A stretch of 42,326 nt of DNA from Candidatus Saccharimonadota bacterium (GCA_017421325.1 JAFOJO010000013.1:1-42326), one strand, 5' to 3'; positions 1-9,078 are shown, counted from the first letter of the stretch. Notes: generated by a model not told the origin, from the sequence alone. Made by a program: numbers and translations.

Positions 1-195
1 ATTCATTACGATTTCTACCGTCTCCCCGACCCCGGCCTCATGCTAGACGATTTACAAGAAAACTTAGATAACCCAGAAAATATCATCATTGTTGAATGGG
101 GTGAATCTGTCGCAAATATCCTTCCAGAAAATCGTATCAGGATACATATAACATATAACGAGAATGGCAGTCGAAGCATAAATCTACAATCTTAA
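1..195 (+). CDS. tsaE: TsaE, tRNA threonylcarbamoyladenosine biosynthesis ATPase (C-terminal part)
   Basis: The reading frame is open from the first base and ends in TAA at 193-195, giving 64 residues, so the gene begins upstream of the window. It starts with HYDFYRL followed by an acidic stretch and then IIIVEWGE. This matches the C-terminal half of the P-loop protein TsaE (H-x-D-x-YRL, then VEW). TsaE works with TsaB and TsaD to make t6A37 on ANN-decoding tRNAs in the cytoplasm. The Walker A part is not in the window. The next gene on the same strand is tsaB, which supports the call. The last codons lie inside the left arm of the 191-349 palindrome. Confidence 0.85.
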   Translation: MHYDFYRLPDPGLMLDDLQENLDNPENIIIVEWGESVANILPENRIRIHITYNENGSRSINLQS

Positions 196-349
196 TTTAA
201 TCTGCATAAAGCAAACCCGAGAAAATTTTTCTAAATTTTAGAAAAATCGACGAGCGAACCTTGTGTCCTGGCGTGAGACGAGCGATTTTTCGTTAAAAAA
301 TTTAGAAAAATTCTTCCCGGCGTGCAGCGTAGGCGCAGATAAAATTAAG
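191..349. repeat. 159-bp imperfect palindrome between tsaE and tsaB
   Basis: The ends are inverted: CTTAATTTAATCTGC at 191-205 matches the reverse complement of 335-349 at 14 of 15 positions. Inside, the AT-rich arm at 220-240 pairs with 296-317, and AAAAATCG (242-249) pairs with CGATTTTT (281-288). The whole unit can fold into a long rod. The left arm covers the stop codon of tsaE, and the right end stops just before the tsaB promoter. It could be a miniature palindromic element or a transcript-processing structure. Its sequence is not that of the 2851/10364 family. Confidence 0.6.
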
Positions 350-387
350 ATTATAGATTGTGTATCATCATATGTTATAATCATTCT

Positions 388-720
388 ATGAAATTATACT
401 TAGATACTTCCACCCCCGAAACTATTCTTAAATTAAACGATAAAGAATATAGATATACTTTTGCCAACGATTTAGCTGAAAAATTATTGCAATTCATCCA
501 CGACAAACTCGCCGAGAACCATAAAACTTTTAAGGACATCACCGAAATCACTTTTATGTCTGGCCCCGGCTCATTCACCGGTCTCCGCATTGGCGCCGCA
601 GTGGTAAATACTCTAGCCTCAGAACTAAATATCCCCCTTTACGACCACCGCGGCAAACAGCATCAAATCATCCTACCAGACTACGGCCGCCCTGCCAATA
701 TCTCTAAGCCCCGCAAGTAG
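388..720 (+). CDS. tsaB: TsaB, t6A synthesis scaffold protein (short form)
   Basis: 110 residues. The protein starts MKLYLDTST and carries GPGSFTGLRIG at about residues 62-72, the hallmark of the TsaB/YeaZ ASKHA-fold subunit. TsaB binds TsaD to form the core of the complex that transfers threonylcarbamoyl to A37 of tRNA. The start at 388 is preferred over the upstream ATG at 358 because a TATAAT box lies at 376-381, exactly 6 nt before this ATG, so the mRNA is probably leaderless. Usual TsaB proteins are about 220-230 residues. Here only the N-terminal lobe is present, which suggests either the reduced form of this lineage or a truncation. tsaE lies just upstream. Confidence 0.85.
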   Translation: MKLYLDTSTPETILKLNDKEYRYTFANDLAEKLLQFIHDKLAENHKTFKDITEITFMSGPGSFTGLRIGAAVVNTLASELNIPLYDHRGKQHQIILPDYGRPANISKPRK

Positions 721-758
721 CCTAACAAAACTACGTAAAGCCAAGCGACAAAAACTAA

Positions 759-1880
759 CTATTTCCTAGCTTTTTGCTTCACCATAAACCGCGCTACCGA
801 CACCACCAGCACTGATGCTATTACTATCATTACCCCCTCAATCGTCGCCATTACAATCAGTCCTTTCGTAGAATCTGGCCGAAATACCGAGCTCTCACCC
901 AGTGGCGCTACGTAAGTTGGGTCGCTCGGATCATACGCAACTTGCACGCCATCATCGTCCGCCAATCTCGTATCAGTAACACCCAAATTCATCCCGCTAA
1001 ATTTCACATTAAACGTCGAATCTGCCGCATCCCTATCCGCATGAAAAATTCGCACAATAGAACCATCATTTTTTCCCACCTTTACGCCAGAATATGCCAG
1101 ATCCTCACCATCTACCCCTACATAAATCTCACCATTCTCGCGTATTACAAATTTCCCAGTCACCGCATCATGTATGCCACCCATATCCAGCACCAATCTA
1201 TCCCCCACAAATACAAACGTATCGTCGTCCGCCGTCAATTCAAGCTCTTCCATCCCACTTCTTAATACTGTAAACGGCACCGCAAAACTCATCGTAAATA
1301 GATGGTTATGTCCATCTATGTTCACTTTGTCACCTTTACTAAATTCTACTGTATCCAGTGGATAAAACTTCTCTGCCTCAAAAACAAACTCTGCCCCCCT
1401 CGCCACGTACTGCATTTTCAATACCCCGGCATAGCTTTCACTCTTACCTTCCACCGCTTTAAACCATCGTTCCATATCTAAGCCACGATTCGGTGTCAGT
1501 TTACCGGTACCCATCACCACTGGCAAGTAATTCTCGTCCAATTCAAACTCTACCAAACCTTGCTCGATCTCTTTATTGTAATACCCACAACTCTCCCACT
1601 CAAATTGCCGCGCTTCTAGCTCATTTCTCAAGCTCGTATCGTACAAATTCACACATTCATCCGCCTTTTGATCATAATAAATTACTGGCACCGACACCAG
1701 TTTTTCTTCACTTACTCCCGCACTAGCCAATATTGCATCCGGCGTTTTCGAAACCACCTTCTCCGTAATTTCTCCCACCGTCTTAGATAATCCAATTATA
1801 GCCACCCCAGTGCCCAACACTAACACCCCTAAGGCGATCCCCCCAAACAACCGCGACCTATTTTTCTTTTGTTGTTTCAT
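759..1880 (-). CDS. Fibro-slime/PA14-like domain surface protein
   Basis: 373 residues with a basic N-terminus and a transmembrane segment (about residues 12-32) and a second hydrophobic segment near the C-terminus (about 341-365) followed by KQKARK. The central part contains the pattern NHLFTMSFAVPF, then LTADDDTFVFVGDRLVLDMGG and a following histidine. This is the core of the fibro-slime domain, a PA14-related beta-sandwich seen in secreted carbohydrate- or surface-binding proteins. The body is therefore probably exposed outside the cell. It is the last gene of a minus-strand operon, 40 nt after the 126-residue membrane protein, so the three probably form one envelope unit. Binding target unknown. 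Confidence 0.7.
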   Translation of the reverse strand: MKQQKKNRSRLFGGIALGVLVLGTGVAIIGLSKTVGEITEKVVSKTPDAILASAGVSEEKLVSVPVIYYDQKADECVNLYDTSLRNELEARQFEWESCGYYNKEIEQGLVEFELDENYLPVVMGTGKLTPNRGLDMERWFKAVEGKSESYAGVLKMQYVARGAEFVFEAEKFYPLDTVEFSKGDKVNIDGHNHLFTMSFAVPFTVLRSGMEELELTADDDTFVFVGDRLVLDMGGIHDAVTGKFVIRENGEIYVGVDGEDLAYSGVKVGKNDGSIVRIFHADRDAADSTFNVKFSGMNLGVTDTRLADDDGVQVAYDPSDPTYVAPLGESSVFRPDSTKGLIVMATIEGVMIVIASVLVVSVARFMVKQKARK

Positions 1881-1920
1881 TCTTATTTTAAGTATAAGCT
1901 CTTTTTGCTAAAATATCAAG

Positions 1921-2301
1921 CTATTCCGTTTCCGAACTCGGTATTCCTAACCTCTCATCTGACAACGCACTTTCGTCAAACGGTTTTTCGTATTCATCAA
2001 CCGCTCGCACCTCCACTTGCAATTTCTCCAAATATTCCTCAATCACATTCATTGTCAGCTTACCAGTTTTTTCAAACACATATTCTTCTTCCTTCTCTCC
2101 TTCCTCTTCAATCTCCTCTTCGTCTGGCAAATAACCCGGCCGCGACCTATCCAAATATATATCTCCAGAATTATGATAAATCACCAGTGAAGCCCCGGTC
2201 GTCACCACCGCAATCACCGTAGCCGCCACTCCTAGTATCACCAAATTCCGTCCCCCGTGTGTCATTTTTTTCTTTTCCGTCTTGCGTCCTACTTCCGTCA
2301 T
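1921..2301 (-). CDS. Small single-pass membrane protein with acidic segment
   Basis: 126 residues. A basic N-terminus is followed by one hydrophobic segment (about residues 20-42), then a strongly acidic stretch rich in Glu (about 60-73) and a soluble tail. I do not recognise a family. The start codon overlaps the stop of the upstream 2298-2801 gene (ATGA), so the two are translationally coupled. It sits between a secreted-type protein and the fibro-slime protein, suggesting a role in the same envelope assembly. Function unknown. Confidence 0.65.
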   Translation of the reverse strand: MTEVGRKTEKKKMTHGGRNLVILGVAATVIAVVTTGASLVIYHNSGDIYLDRSRPGYLPDEEEIEEEGEKEEEYVFEKTGKLTMNVIEEYLEKLQVEVRAVDEYEKPFDESALSDERLGIPSSETE

Positions 2302-2801
2302 AGTTTCCCCTTCAATCCTTCCACTAATTTTACGTGCTCAGAAATCAGACTACGCATTTTTAGTACGTCTTGCACCATTGTCTTGCGTTTTTGTCGTACT
2401 GTTACCAATTTATTATAAAATTCCTCTGGCTTTTCTTTACAGTCCATTCCTACCAATTCTTCCAACCCCTGCTGATAGTTAATAAAATCATTCGCAAAAA
2501 TCGTCCTACTCGCCGCAAAATCATTCTGATTCTCCACCAATCCAGCACTAGACAAATTATTTTCAACCAGCCTCACATTCAGAGGCGTAATGAATTTCGA
2601 GAGGATCGTCTCGTAATATCCACCTAGATACACCCGCACTCTGGCATCTTCTTTTTGCACCTTCTTTAAATCATCTTTTATTGTAGCACAATGTTCCACT
2701 ATCGCCTCGCTCTGCGCTTCCGTTATCGCCATCACCCCTGTAGAACATTGACAAAAAAACATAAGTATGATACAATAGGAGATTAGCCTCTTTTTTCTCA
2801 T
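2298..2801 (-). CDS. Secreted or membrane-anchored helical protein, function unknown
   Basis: 167 residues when started at the ATG at 2799-2801. This start gives a signal peptide (MRKKRLISYC followed by a hydrophobic run to about residue 24). A TATAAT box lies 7 nt upstream (2809-2814 on the minus strand), so the mRNA would be leaderless. The longer frame to 2885 would run through the promoter and a palindromic element and is rejected. The mature part is mostly charged alpha-helix (for example the stretch ending VRQKRKTMVQDV), perhaps a coiled coil. It is the first gene of the three-gene surface operon. No family recognised. Confidence 0.65.
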   Translation of the reverse strand: MRKKRLISYCIILMFFCQCSTGVMAITEAQSEAIVEHCATIKDDLKKVQKEDARVRVYLGGYYETILSKFITPLNVRLVENNLSSAGLVENQNDFAASRTIFANDFINYQQGLEELVGMDCKEKPEEFYNKLVTVRQKRKTMVQDVLKMRSLISEHVKLVEGLKGKL

Positions 2802-2850
2802 ATTTATGATTATATCATAGATTAAAATCAAAACATCTAAAGGTTTTATT

Positions 2851-2986
2851 ACACAATTCATTAATATTAAAGGACATAAAGGCAAAATTTACCTTTAGGT
2901 AGATTTTGCCGCCGAAGGGGCGTAGTAGTGTGATAAAATCTTTAGATTATCACATTGTAAAGCTCCTTTAAATTAATGAACTGTGT
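2851..2986. repeat. Palindromic element, intergenic copy (about 136 bp)
   Basis: The terminal inverted repeats ACACAATTCATTAAT (2851-2865) and ATTAATGAACTGTGT (2972-2986) close two internal hairpins. Hairpin 1 is GGCAAAATTTACC/GGTAGATTTTGCC; hairpin 2 is built on TGTGATAA/TTATCACA. Between them is the conserved GCCGAAGGGGCG. The same layout, core and length are found inside truB at 10364-10498. It lies between the surface operon and the lepA stop codon. Confidence 0.75.
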
Positions 2987-2995
2987 AGCGGAGCG

Positions 2996-4765
2996 TCAGC
3001 GCTTTAGCATTACGGTAAAGGCCTCACTCGGTATATCCACTTTACCAAACCTTTTCATTCTTGCCTTACCGCGTTTCTGTTTTTCCAATAGTTTCGCCTT
3101 TCTATCTCTATCGCCAGTGTGAATTTTTACCGTCACATCTTTTCTATATGCACCAATCGTTTCGCGTGCTATAATTCTTGCCCCTATCGCTGCCTGCAGC
3201 GCCACCTCGTAATTCTGCCTAGGTATCACTTCTTTCAGCTTTTTCGTCACTTCCCGCCCTATCGCCTCCGCCTCACTTCTGTGACACATTATAGATAAGG
3301 CATCCATCTTATGCCCCGCTACTAGAAAATCTACTCGCACCAAATCTTCTGCCTTATAACCATTCAGTTCATAATTAAATGAAGCGTACCCGCTCGTCGC
3401 TGATTTCAACTGATCATAAAAATCTGTCAGTAAATTCGCCATCGGCGCTTCAAAATCTATCACCGCCCTATCTTCTATATAACTTAGGTTAGTCTGGTGC
3501 CCCCGTTTTTCATTAATTAAGTTCAGTACATTACCAATCATATTTTTTGGCAAAATTATCTCGCCCTTCACCCACGGCTCGCGAATTTCCTTTACTTCCG
3601 AGACATCTGGCAAATCCGCCGCCGATTTTATCTCTCGCACCTCACCATTATTCATCACCACTTCATAATTTGTAGATGGATTCGTCACAATTAAATCCAG
3701 CCCAAACTCCCGCTCCAACCTTTCACGGATAATATCCATATGTAAAAGCCCCAAAAACCCGATTCGGAGTCCAAATCCTAATACTGGCGAATTCTCCGGC
3801 TCAAATCTCAGCGCCGAATCCGAAAGTGCTAGTTTTTCTATCGCTTCCCTTAGGTCCTTATACTGGTCATTAGATACCGGAAAAAACCCTGCATACACAA
3901 ACGGCAGCACATTCTTATACCCCGGCAAAGCTTTAACTGCTGGGTTTTTCGCCAAGGTCACCGTATCACCTACTTTTGCTTCACGCGTGGTTTTCAGGTT
4001 CGTCACAATATAGCCAATTTCCCCCGCCTTCAGGCTTTCGCGCGGCGTCATTTTTGGCGTCAGCACCCCCACTTCTAGCGCCAACCCCTTCGTCTCCGCC
4101 GCCATCATCAAAATCTCCGCGTTCTTCTTAATCTCCCCCTCAAAAATCCGCACATACAGCACCACCCCCCGATAGTCATCAAAGTAAGAGTCAAAAATCA
4201 ATGCACGGGTGGCCTGCGACCCCAACAAAGCTGGCGCCGGACCTCTTTCAACCACCGCATCTAGTATTTTATCCACCCCATACCCAGTTTTTCCACTCGC
4301 TTCAATTATTTCATCTCTCGAGCATCCAAGGAGATTTATTATCTCCGCTGCGGTTTTTTCTACATCCGCCGCCGGCAAATCCACTTTATTTATCACCGGA
4401 ATTATTGTGAGGTTTTGCTCTATCGCGAGATACACATTTGCCAAAGTCTGCGCCTGTATCCCTTGCGTAGCATCTACTACCAGCACCGCCGCTTCCACCG
4501 CCTGCAAAGACCTCGAAACCTCATACGAAAAATCCACGTGCCCCGGCGTATCGATCAGGTTCAAGGTATATCCCTTCCAATGCATCGTCACCGGCGCCAA
4601 CTTGATCGTAATCCCTTTCTCCCGCTCTAGCTCCATTGAGTCCAAGAGTTGCGACTTCATCTCGCGCTTCTCTACCGTACCAGTCAGCTCCATCATCCGG
4701 TCCGCAATCGTACTTTTCCCGTGATCAATATGCGCAATTATACAAAAATTCCGTATCTTATCCAT
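2996..4765 (-). CDS. lepA: Elongation factor 4 (LepA)
   Basis: 589 residues, full length for LepA. GTPase motifs are present: AHIDHGKSTI (G1), DTPGHVDF (G3), NKVDLP (G4) and SGKTG (G5). EF-G-like domains and the LepA-specific C-terminal domain follow (IGARIIARETIGAYRKDVT). LepA is a ribosome-associated GTPase that acts on elongating or assembling ribosomes. The start MDKIRNF at 4765 is chosen because it matches the family and has a TATAAT box 7 nt upstream (4773-4778, minus strand). The in-frame upstream Met at 4822 lies beyond that promoter. Transcription is divergent from the gene at 4900. Confidence 0.95.
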   Translation of the reverse strand: MDKIRNFCIIAHIDHGKSTIADRMMELTGTVEKREMKSQLLDSMELEREKGITIKLAPVTMHWKGYTLNLIDTPGHVDFSYEVSRSLQAVEAAVLVVDATQGIQAQTLANVYLAIEQNLTIIPVINKVDLPAADVEKTAAEIINLLGCSRDEIIEASGKTGYGVDKILDAVVERGPAPALLGSQATRALIFDSYFDDYRGVVLYVRIFEGEIKKNAEILMMAAETKGLALEVGVLTPKMTPRESLKAGEIGYIVTNLKTTREAKVGDTVTLAKNPAVKALPGYKNVLPFVYAGFFPVSNDQYKDLREAIEKLALSDSALRFEPENSPVLGFGLRIGFLGLLHMDIIRERLEREFGLDLIVTNPSTNYEVVMNNGEVREIKSAADLPDVSEVKEIREPWVKGEIILPKNMIGNVLNLINEKRGHQTNLSYIEDRAVIDFEAPMANLLTDFYDQLKSATSGYASFNYELNGYKAEDLVRVDFLVAGHKMDALSIMCHRSEAEAIGREVTKKLKEVIPRQNYEVALQAAIGARIIARETIGAYRKDVTVKIHTGDRDRKAKLLEKQKRGKARMKRFGKVDIPSEAFTVMLKR

Positions 4766-4808
4766 ACCTATAATTATATAACATTTCCCCCCTATTAACA
4801 ATAAAATA

Positions 4809-4837
4809 TTGACAAAAATCACAATCTATGCTATAAT
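4809..4837 (+). promoter_or_regulatory. Sigma70-type promoter for the 4900 gene
   Basis: TTGACA (4809-4814), a 17-nt spacer and TATAAT (4832-4837). The spacer is nearly identical to that of the promoter at 9079-9107, suggesting duplication or co-regulation. The expected transcript has a leader of about 55 nt with a ribosome-binding site (AAGGGTGG) before the ATG at 4900. Confidence 0.8.
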
Positions 4838-4899
4838 AGACAGTAAAGCCATAGTCGGCCAGGTTTAGGTACTTTAAAAATAAGGGTGGTGATCATAAT

Positions 4900-5313
4900 A
4901 TGATGAGACAATTGTGCATTGGTTCTCAACCCATCAAGGTCAAAGCGCCAAAAAGAGCGCCAGGTTCGGTTCTTCGCCGTACCGACTTTAATTATATGGA
5001 AGGCCACGGCACATTCTATCAATTTGACAAAGAACATTTTCCAAAAAATCTTTTAAACGCAAAACCTGGGGATCGTCTGAGTGTAGTACTCTACAATCTC
5101 CACACCGACCAGCTCGACGAAGTAGTCTTCAAATTAGAAGGCTATTCAGAAATTAGCGAAAAATGCACTTGGGTCCATGGTTACATAGATAATATCAAAG
5201 ATTGTTTTCGAATCAAATTTCGATATTATCTTGACAGACCATTAGAAAGTCAAATCCTCGTCTATGCTAGTGCCCCACCTGCACCCGGTTATGACTTCCT
5301 TTGGCGCCTCTGA
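4900..5313 (+). CDS. Hypothetical protein, 137 residues
   Basis: Soluble protein with no signal peptide or membrane segment. It has its own strong promoter, a Shine-Dalgarno-like AAGGGTGG upstream and its own terminator, so it is a real, probably well-expressed single gene. An ATG doublet occurs at the start (MMRQL). The middle is beta-rich (for example DRLSVVLYNLHTDQ), ending in a proline-rich SAPPAPGYD. I do not recognise a family and infer no function. Confidence 0.65.
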   Translation: MMRQLCIGSQPIKVKAPKRAPGSVLRRTDFNYMEGHGTFYQFDKEHFPKNLLNAKPGDRLSVVLYNLHTDQLDEVVFKLEGYSEISEKCTWVHGYIDNIKDCFRIKFRYYLDRPLESQILVYASAPPAPGYDFLWRL

Positions 5314-5336
5314 ACTTCGGTTCAGGGGCATTTTTT
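5306..5336 (+). terminator. Rho-independent terminator
   Basis: GCCTCTGAAC, a TTCG tetraloop, GTTCAGGGGC, then ATTTTTT. It overlaps the last codons and stop of the preceding gene. Confidence 0.85.
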
Positions 5337-5341
5337 ATGCT

Positions 5342-6787
5342 TCAGCTAATGTGCCCTTTTTCATATTCAACTCTTAAGCGGGTAATCTGTTCACGCAGAC
5401 GCAATGATTTTTTATCTTTTTCCATTTCATATGCTATTGGAACCCCCAAAAAATCAGAACCAAAAGCCGCTGCCCAATTACTATTGTTTGGTTGTTGCCT
5501 ATATTTTTCCTTATATGTGACTTTATCAGGCCCACTAATACCCCGCCCAGTCCCATCATCATGTACCAACGAATACCAAAAAGGAATCATCAACATCTGG
5601 CCATTCATAGGACTATTCGCATCATGTAATTTTTTTGCTTCAAAGAAAACATAGAAATTAACACTTGCCGCCTCTGGAAAAGCCCACTCTATAAAATGCT
5701 TAGCAATCTCTCTCGTCGTTCCTGTCCGCGCTACTTCATCAATAATGGTTATATTTTTCCCTTCCATACCCACCGAATAATCCATAATTCTCTCCGGATT
5801 TTTCAAATCTTCCTCCGATAGTCCCCCCGGCACAAATAACCCTCGTAACCGTACAGCAATCATGCAGGCATCGTATATATTCTTGAGTCTTTCCTTATCA
5901 TTAAGTATCTTTGTCCTAGCCCGACCTTCCTTTACACACGAATCCACCTCTGCTTGAGTCGCCATATCCCCCCTTTCCTTAATCACAGCATCAATCGCTC
6001 TTCCTATAATCCGATTATCCACATCAGAAGAACCTCTCAAGATAGCATCCAGTTCTTCATGCGTAATTACTTCATCCTTTAAAAGCTTCCAGAGTTCTCT
6101 CATTTCGTCTTGCTTTACATTGTGGATCGGCAAATCTCTCCATGTTGCAAGCTGTTCTCTATTTTCTTTTAAATATTCGCCAGAAACAAGTTCAACGCCA
6201 AAAAATTCAAACCAAAATCTCCGATCTATCGCCAAGTGCTCCGTCTGTGGCTTTGGCTTATCCGTAAAATCCTCCCAAAATTCGTTCACAAACCAACTCA
6301 CTGGCCTCGCCGATTTATCCAAATAAATCGCTACATCTGTCTCTGGTAGTTTTCCACTTTCCCCAGCAAGATCCTCTATAACCTCTCTTGTCTTTCCTAA
6401 ATAAGTACGCACTGTTTCCTTATATGGCCGATATGTCAATCTAAGGCTATAATTTCCGCCACGATTATTATGGTATTCTGGAACCAACTCTTCTTGCAAG
6501 AAAAGGTCAAAAACCTCCCTATAATCTTCTTCTGTTTCTAAAGGATTTGGACCAAAGTCTCGCTCAAAATGTTCTTTTGGGCTAATATCTTCCAGAAAAT
6601 GATCGTGTACTTGATCAACCGCTCGAGATGTTTCATCAAGCACCTCACTACCAAAGCCTCGATCCACATCACCCTTATCCGTAACTAACGCCGCACCCCC
6701 CAACCTTTTATTTCGCACAGCCGACGAATCTTGCTCTTTTTTTGATTCCCCCTCCCCACTTGATGACAACTCCGGAGTTCTCTTCAT
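5342..6787 (-). CDS. Phosphoribosyltransferase-like protein
   Basis: 481 residues. Near residue 346 the sequence NITIIDEVARTGTT resembles a PRPP-binding loop of type I phosphoribosyltransferases (hydrophobic strand, D-E, then TGTT). An earlier segment, VAIYLDKSARPVSWFVNEFW (about 151-170), is another conserved-looking block. The N-terminal 60 residues are polar and probably disordered. The gene starts 1 nt after the pnp stop and is probably co-transcribed with it, hinting at nucleotide or RNA salvage. The substrate cannot be told from sequence alone. Confidence 0.6.
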   Translation of the reverse strand: MKRTPELSSSGEGESKKEQDSSAVRNKRLGGAALVTDKGDVDRGFGSEVLDETSRAVDQVHDHFLEDISPKEHFERDFGPNPLETEEDYREVFDLFLQEELVPEYHNNRGGNYSLRLTYRPYKETVRTYLGKTREVIEDLAGESGKLPETDVAIYLDKSARPVSWFVNEFWEDFTDKPKPQTEHLAIDRRFWFEFFGVELVSGEYLKENREQLATWRDLPIHNVKQDEMRELWKLLKDEVITHEELDAILRGSSDVDNRIIGRAIDAVIKERGDMATQAEVDSCVKEGRARTKILNDKERLKNIYDACMIAVRLRGLFVPGGLSEEDLKNPERIMDYSVGMEGKNITIIDEVARTGTTREIAKHFIEWAFPEAASVNFYVFFEAKKLHDANSPMNGQMLMIPFWYSLVHDDGTGRGISGPDKVTYKEKYRQQPNNSNWAAAFGSDFLGVPIAYEMEKDKKSLRLREQITRLRVEYEKGHIS

Positions 6788-6788
6788 T

Positions 6789-8963
6789 TTAGTCTAGCCC
6801 CTTCATCGTGAGCGACAATCTCCCCTTATCATCTATCGCCACCAGCCGTACCCTTACCTTATCGCCCATATGTAATACTTCTTCCACCTTCTTTAGTCGC
6901 TTGTCAGAGATTTGCGAAATATGTAGCATCCCGTCAATCCCTGGTAGTATCGTCACAAACGCGCCAAAATCTTTAATCGCCGCTACTGTACCATTGTAAA
7001 TTTTCCCTACCTCCGGCTCTTCGGTTAGTCCCCGCACCCAGTCCAAAGCCTTCTGGATTTTCTCTGGGTCGGTACCAGAAATTGTTACTAGCCCATTATC
7101 TTCAATATCCACTTCCGCGCCAGTTTCCGAAGTAATCTTATTAATCATCTCACCACCCTTACCAATCACCGCACCAATCTTATCCGGGTTAATCATCAGT
7201 TTCTCAATTTGCGGCGCATACTTACTAATCTCTGCCCGTGGCTTATCAATTACACTCACAATATGGTCCAAGATAAACATCCGCCCAGCGTGGCTCTGCT
7301 TGATGGCTTTTTCAAGAATTTCTACCGGCAAACCGTGTACCTTCATATCCATTTGCAAAGCCGTAATACCTTCAGTAGTACCAGTCACTTTAAAGTCCAT
7401 ATCACCAGCAAAATCTTCCGCATCCATTAGGTCCGTAAGTACATAAGCCTTATCGATATCACCCGCGGTAATTTCCGTACCCTTTGGCACATCTACCATT
7501 AGCCCCATCGCTACGCCAGATACTGGCCGTTTCAACGGTACGCCTGCGTCCATCAAAGCCATACAAGAAGAGCAAGTCGCTGCCATCGAGGTGGAGCCAT
7601 TTTGTGACATTATCTCGGTTACGCTACGAATTGCATATGGGAACTCCTCTTCACTAGGTAGCATTGGCAAAAGTGCCCGCTCTGCCAAATACCCATGGCC
7701 AATTTCTCGCCGCCCTGGTGCCCCCATCCGGCCTGGCTCACCTACGGTATACGGTGGCGCATTGTAGTGGTGCATATAACGCCGCTTACCATCCGTTACT
7801 TCCATCGTATCCACCTCTTGTGCATACGAAAGAGGTGCGAGTGTCACAATATTCATCGCCTGCGTTACTCCACGAGTAAACAGCGAAGACCCGTGCGTTC
7901 TCGGCAAAATCCCTACCTGCGAAGACAGCGGCCGTACCTCATCTAATTTTCTTCCATCTGGCCGCACCCCTTCTTCTACAATCCCCCGCCTTACTTCCTT
8001 GTGCACTGCCAGCTCAAATGCCTGGTCATACACATCACGCAAATTCTCATCGTACCACTCTACCTTCTCGTTATCCGTTTCACCTTCACCATGTTTCAAA
8101 GCCATTTCATCGTGCATCGCATATTTAAGATCATCCAATATCTGCGCCCGCTCCATCACATTACCACGCACTTTCGAGCCAAACTTGCCTTCCGTCCACT
8201 TCAACACTTCTTCCATCACCGCTTCGTCCGGTAATACCAATTCATATTCTTGTGGCGTAGCATCTACCTGCTTAGCCAATTCACGCTGTAAGTCTAGCAC
8301 CGGCTGTACCTTGTCTACCGCCCAGTGCATCGCCTCGATAATCGTGTCTTCCGGCACTTCATTCGCACCAGCTTCCACCATTACCACCTTACCATCTTTA
8401 CAAGCTACCACTAGGTCTAGCGGCGAGATTTCCCTTTCTTCTGGCGACAAGAACCCCTTAAATTCACCACCAATCCTACCAATTCTAATCCCTGCAATTG
8501 GCCCATCAAACGGTACGCCCGCATTCATAAGAGCGCTTGAAGCCGCAATCATCGCCACGCAATCAGGCCGAAAACTCGGGTCCATCGATAGCACCGTACA
8601 CACCACCTGTACCTCTTGGCGATACCCTTTCGGGAACAGCGGGCGAATCGGCCGATCGATCAGCCGTCCCACTAGTATCGCTTCATCCGCCGGCTTGCCT
8701 TCACGCTTAATAAATTTAGACCCACTAATCTTCCCCGCCGCGTAAAACTTCTCTTCGTAGCCAATAGATAAGGGGAAGAAATCTTGCACCACCGGCTTCG
8801 TACCTACTACTACCGAACCTAGCACCACGGTATCACCATAGGTCACTAGCACCGACGAAGTCGCCCGAAACCCTACGCGGTTTACCTCTAACGTCAGCTC
8901 TCTCCCCAGCCAATCCGTCGAAACCCGCACCGTTTTCTTACCATTCGGATTTATAATTTCCAT
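6789..8963 (-). CDS. pnp: Polyribonucleotide nucleotidyltransferase (PNPase)
   Basis: 724 residues from MEIINPNGKK. Two RNase PH-like domains (first with ISGSKFIKREGKP, second with GRREIGHGYLAERAL) flank the alpha-helical linker. They are followed by a KH domain (IGAVIGKGGEMINKI) and an S1 domain (GKIYNGTVAAIKDFGAFV). PNPase phosphorolytically degrades RNA 3'-5' in the cytoplasm. The start at 8963 is preferred over the upstream Met at 9029 because AAAGGG lies 9 nt before it and the family begins near here. The downstream phosphoribosyltransferase-like gene is probably in the same operon. Confidence 0.95.
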   Translation of the reverse strand: MEIINPNGKKTVRVSTDWLGRELTLEVNRVGFRATSSVLVTYGDTVVLGSVVVGTKPVVQDFFPLSIGYEEKFYAAGKISGSKFIKREGKPADEAILVGRLIDRPIRPLFPKGYRQEVQVVCTVLSMDPSFRPDCVAMIAASSALMNAGVPFDGPIAGIRIGRIGGEFKGFLSPEEREISPLDLVVACKDGKVVMVEAGANEVPEDTIIEAMHWAVDKVQPVLDLQRELAKQVDATPQEYELVLPDEAVMEEVLKWTEGKFGSKVRGNVMERAQILDDLKYAMHDEMALKHGEGETDNEKVEWYDENLRDVYDQAFELAVHKEVRRGIVEEGVRPDGRKLDEVRPLSSQVGILPRTHGSSLFTRGVTQAMNIVTLAPLSYAQEVDTMEVTDGKRRYMHHYNAPPYTVGEPGRMGAPGRREIGHGYLAERALLPMLPSEEEFPYAIRSVTEIMSQNGSTSMAATCSSCMALMDAGVPLKRPVSGVAMGLMVDVPKGTEITAGDIDKAYVLTDLMDAEDFAGDMDFKVTGTTEGITALQMDMKVHGLPVEILEKAIKQSHAGRMFILDHIVSVIDKPRAEISKYAPQIEKLMINPDKIGAVIGKGGEMINKITSETGAEVDIEDNGLVTISGTDPEKIQKALDWVRGLTEEPEVGKIYNGTVAAIKDFGAFVTILPGIDGMLHISQISDKRLKKVEEVLHMGDKVRVRLVAIDDKGRLSLTMKGLD

Positions 8964-9078
8964 AAAAATATACCCTTTCTTGGGAAAACCCCAGATACGG
9001 ATAATGGCCTGAGGTCGACCATTACCCATATCTGCCGTCTTCCCAGTTTTTAACTTTCTCCCTCAAGTATATCAAACA

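Noticed and set aside
2802-2885. N-terminal extension of the 2298-2801 gene to 2885
   Set aside because: It would run through the -10 box and a palindromic element and place 28 residues before a clear signal peptide.
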